Below, piece by piece: positions 5,762 through 7,361 of a DNA stretch of 7,361 bases. The stretch comes from CACZQA01 sp050943615 (GTDB lineage Bacteria; Actinomycetota; Coriobacteriia; Coriobacteriales; QAMH01), in the NCBI GenBank assembly GCA_050943615.1, contig JBMNPN010000096.1, positions 1 to 7,361 on the forward strand. Direction: 5' to 3'. How positions within the stretch are numbered: position 1 is the stretch's first letter; each line of letters opens with the position of its first letter. The notes under the pieces are model-generated. The model saw only the letters and a program-made list of their open reading frames with translations, searched no databases and was not told the origin of the DNA. Position numbers and translations under genes: made by a program.

Positions 5762-6174
5762 TACTGTTCCTCCTTGTCGTTTCTGTCGTGAAGCTGTTCG
5801 AGCACATCTTTGAGTTTTCCGGGAATCGGAAGCCCGAGGTGCGCGGCGTTCTCAGTGAGCGATAAACCTTCATTACTGATGTAGAAGAATATGATCGCGG
5901 TTCTCAGCACGCCCTCGTGACCGAGCACGTGGATGTCGAGGATGTTGGCGATGCCGACCAGAATGAAGATCAAAACTTTGCGGCAGATTCCCTTGAATCC
6001 GACTGCCGACGAGAGCTTCTTGTCCGCGATGGCGCAGAGCACGCCCGTGATGTAGTCGCAGACCACGAAGATGATCAGCGCAATGAGCAGTCCGTCGCAT
6101 CCTCCGAGAAAGTATCCGAGCCATCCTCCGATTGCCGCGAAGATGAGCTGTATGGTGTTCCAGAATTCCTTCAT
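5761..6174 (-). CDS. Phage holin, TcdE / holin 4-1 type
   Basis: This 137-residue membrane protein is predicted to open the cytoplasmic membrane so that the endolysin reaches the wall. Hydrophobic stretches lie at about residues 8-24, 29-49 and 66-84, with a weaker one at 88-100. The family hallmark 'DYITGVLCAIADKKLSSAVG' is at 40-59, followed by GFKGICRKV and NILD. The C-terminus is charged and soluble (KDVLEQLHDRNDKEEQ). AAAGGAGG (6184-6191) serves the ATG at 6174 with 9-base spacing. A TTG directly in front (6177) is spaced at 6 bases and would add one residue. The adjacent downstream endolysin makes a standard lysis pair. Confidence 0.93.
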   Translation of the reverse strand: MKEFWNTIQLIFAAIGGWLGYFLGGCDGLLIALIIFVVCDYITGVLCAIADKKLSSAVGFKGICRKVLIFILVGIANILDIHVLGHEGVLRTAIIFFYISNEGLSLTENAAHLGLPIPGKLKDVLEQLHDRNDKEEQ

Positions 6175-6208
6175 CAATGTTTCCCTCCTTTGATTTTGAG
6201 CAAAAGTA

Positions 6209-6237
6209 AAGGCCGCCAGCGGTGTGCTGACAGCCTT
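6209..6237 (-). terminator. Possible weak terminator between tail and holin genes
   Basis: On the minus strand AAGGC (6237-6233) pairs with GCCTT (6213-6209) and CAGC (6229-6226 side) pairs with GCTG (6220-6217), with two mismatches between the blocks and a 5-base loop. TTTACTTTT follows. It lies in the 86-base gap between the tail gene stop (6261) and the holin. The interrupted stem and T-run suggest partial termination or 3'-end protection, not a full stop. Confidence 0.5.
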
Positions 6238-6260
6238 GAAAAACTGCGTGATTTATGAAG

Positions 6261-7361
6261 TTATGAGGTGTCCGTTTGCTTTGGTAATGCCTCCCATAGT
6301 CGGAGATCTTCCTGTCCGAGCGACCAGATCGCGATGCCGCGGAGTCCCCAGTGGTAGGCGGCCTGATTTGCCCAGTAAACGAGCGAGTCCACATCCTGAT
6401 AGTAGAGGATGGAGAAACCGTCCGCGTCTCCAAGGAACAGGCGCGATATCCAGATGTCGATGTCCTTCGGCGTGATCGTCATCGTGTAGTCCTTGCCGCA
6501 TTCGAGGTCGAGCTGTTGCGAGTGGTAGAACTCGTAGTCCATCGATATGGATTCGCTTCTTGTCGCGGATTCCTCGACATCCGAGGTCAGCGTGAACACC
6601 TGGAATTCGTCGTCCCAGGTGCAGTTCGAGCGGCTGATTCTTCCGTACTGCGTAATGGTGCCGTCCGGGAAGGTGACGTCGAACCGTTCGTATGGCTCGT
6701 ATGTCCATGCGTCGCCCATACGGAGCAGCTCGCAGATTGTCCTCTGGTCAGACTGGTAACCGGCGGTTCCTCCGGAGAATCCGCTGACCGTCGCCGTGAA
6801 CCGGAGCGTGTTGGACGCGCCGGAGTAAACTCTGACGGTGCTGCCGCGAATCCGCATCTCGATGGTGTAGGTGGTCGGATCAGTGCGGAGACTTGCGGTC
6901 GCCGTCTGCTGAATCGACTGCGAATAGCTTCCGAGCTTGGTGCTGCCGTTCCACAGCTCCACGGTCTGACTGCTGTAGTTGAGACAGCAGAACAAACTGC
7001 CGCAGAAGATGCCCGCCTTGCCGGTGCTTCCCGCGGGAAAAGCAAGACGCGCCCGAAGGTGGACGTCCTTGAATCCGTCATAGTTCCACGCGAACTTGCC
7101 GCTGCCGTCGAGCTGCGAATAAACTCTGGACTCGGAGTATTCGTCCGACCGCCAGATTTTCCATGAGCCGGACAGCGTCTGCCAGTAGTTCGTTTCGAGC
7201 ATGCCGTAGTCCTCGAAATCCTCGTACCAGATGAGCGCGGAGTCCGGCTTGCGGCGGAGCATTTCGCAGGTGAGTTTGAAGCCCTTGTCCGGCTGGCACT
7301 CGTTCCCGTCTACATCGATGAGGTGGCGCGGAGACAGGGTAAACGAAGCTGAACCGGCTGA
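6261..7361 (-). CDS. Tail-associated protein, lectin-like domain plus GH18-like C-terminus (partial)
   Basis: The frame is open to the window edge, so only the C-terminal 366 residues are seen; the apparent ATG at 7262 is internal. Counting visible residues from the window edge, about 46-215 look like a concanavalin-A/laminin-G type beta sandwich: FEDYGMLETNYWQTLSGSW at the start, then many short strands rich in Gly, Ser, Thr and aromatics. A second beta-rich segment follows (about 222-300). The last part (about 315-358: ILYYQDVDSLVYWANQ, then GLRGIAIWSLGQEDLRLW) closely resembles the closing segment of GH18 hydrolases of the YaaH/SleL kind. No GH18 DxxDxDxE catalytic motif is visible; it may lie upstream of the window or be missing. 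Its place before holin and lysin fits a tail tip or fibre protein that binds, and perhaps cuts, cell-surface glycan. Exact identity is uncertain. Confidence 0.7.
   Translation of the reverse strand, partial: SAGSASFTLSPRHLIDVDGNECQPDKGFKLTCEMLRRKPDSALIWYEDFEDYGMLETNYWQTLSGSWKIWRSDEYSESRVYSQLDGSGKFAWNYDGFKDVHLRARLAFPAGSTGKAGIFCGSLFCCLNYSSQTVELWNGSTKLGSYSQSIQQTATASLRTDPTTYTIEMRIRGSTVRVYSGASNTLRFTATVSGFSGGTAGYQSDQRTICELLRMGDAWTYEPYERFDVTFPDGTITQYGRISRSNCTWDDEFQVFTLTSDVEESATRSESISMDYEFYHSQQLDLECGKDYTMTITPKDIDIWISRLFLGDADGFSILYYQDVDSLVYWANQAAYHWGLRGIAIWSLGQEDLRLWEALPKQTDTS

Noticed and set aside
1..7361. CRISPR arrays, tRNA or rRNA genes
   Set aside because: No regularly spaced repeats and no tRNA cloverleaf or rRNA-like stretch were seen on either strand.

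Overview
The window is the end of a prophage, or of a phage-derived integrative element, in what looks like a Clostridia-type member of the Bacillota, next to a short piece of non-phage flanking DNA. Three things point there: strong AGGAGG-type ribosome binding sites, a TcdE-like holin with a GH25 endolysin carrying CW_7 and LysM modules, and large serine recombinases with zinc ribbons. Genus cannot be read from the sequence. The left ~650 bases are AT-rich (about 37-47% GC in the lines I counted). The remainder is GC-rich (about 55-60% in sampled lines). The composition change and the convergent gene arrangement place the element/flank boundary near 627-701.

Left flank (1-653, + strand): a 3'-truncated remnant that looks like a DNA methyltransferase cut off just before its SAM-binding motif; a short stretch with a 10-bp direct repeat; and an intact SseB-like protein gene. 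A long symmetrical hairpin (654-700) then serves as a shared terminator for the flank gene and the convergent phage genes.

Element (702-7361, all on the - strand, so transcription runs right to left): the C-terminal 366 residues of a tail-associated protein with a lectin-like domain and a GH18-like C-terminal end; a holin; a GH25-CW_7-LysM endolysin; and a strong terminator. A second unit follows: a small HTH protein with two zinc fingers, a 54-residue SHOCT-like protein, and two large serine recombinases whose genes overlap by 22 bases. The HTH gene's Shine-Dalgarno sequence lies in the 3' arm of a perfect 8-bp hairpin, so leakage from the late lysis transcript would be translated poorly.

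How it fits together: the tail protein contacts and may locally degrade the wall during infection. The holin and endolysin release progeny. The two recombinases, with the HTH/zinc-finger and SHOCT proteins as possible accessory or directionality factors, would integrate and excise the element. The most unusual points are the recombinase with a duplicated zinc-ribbon module, the four-gene integration cassette placed directly behind the lysis genes in the same orientation, and the hairpin that hides the first ribosome binding site of that cassette.
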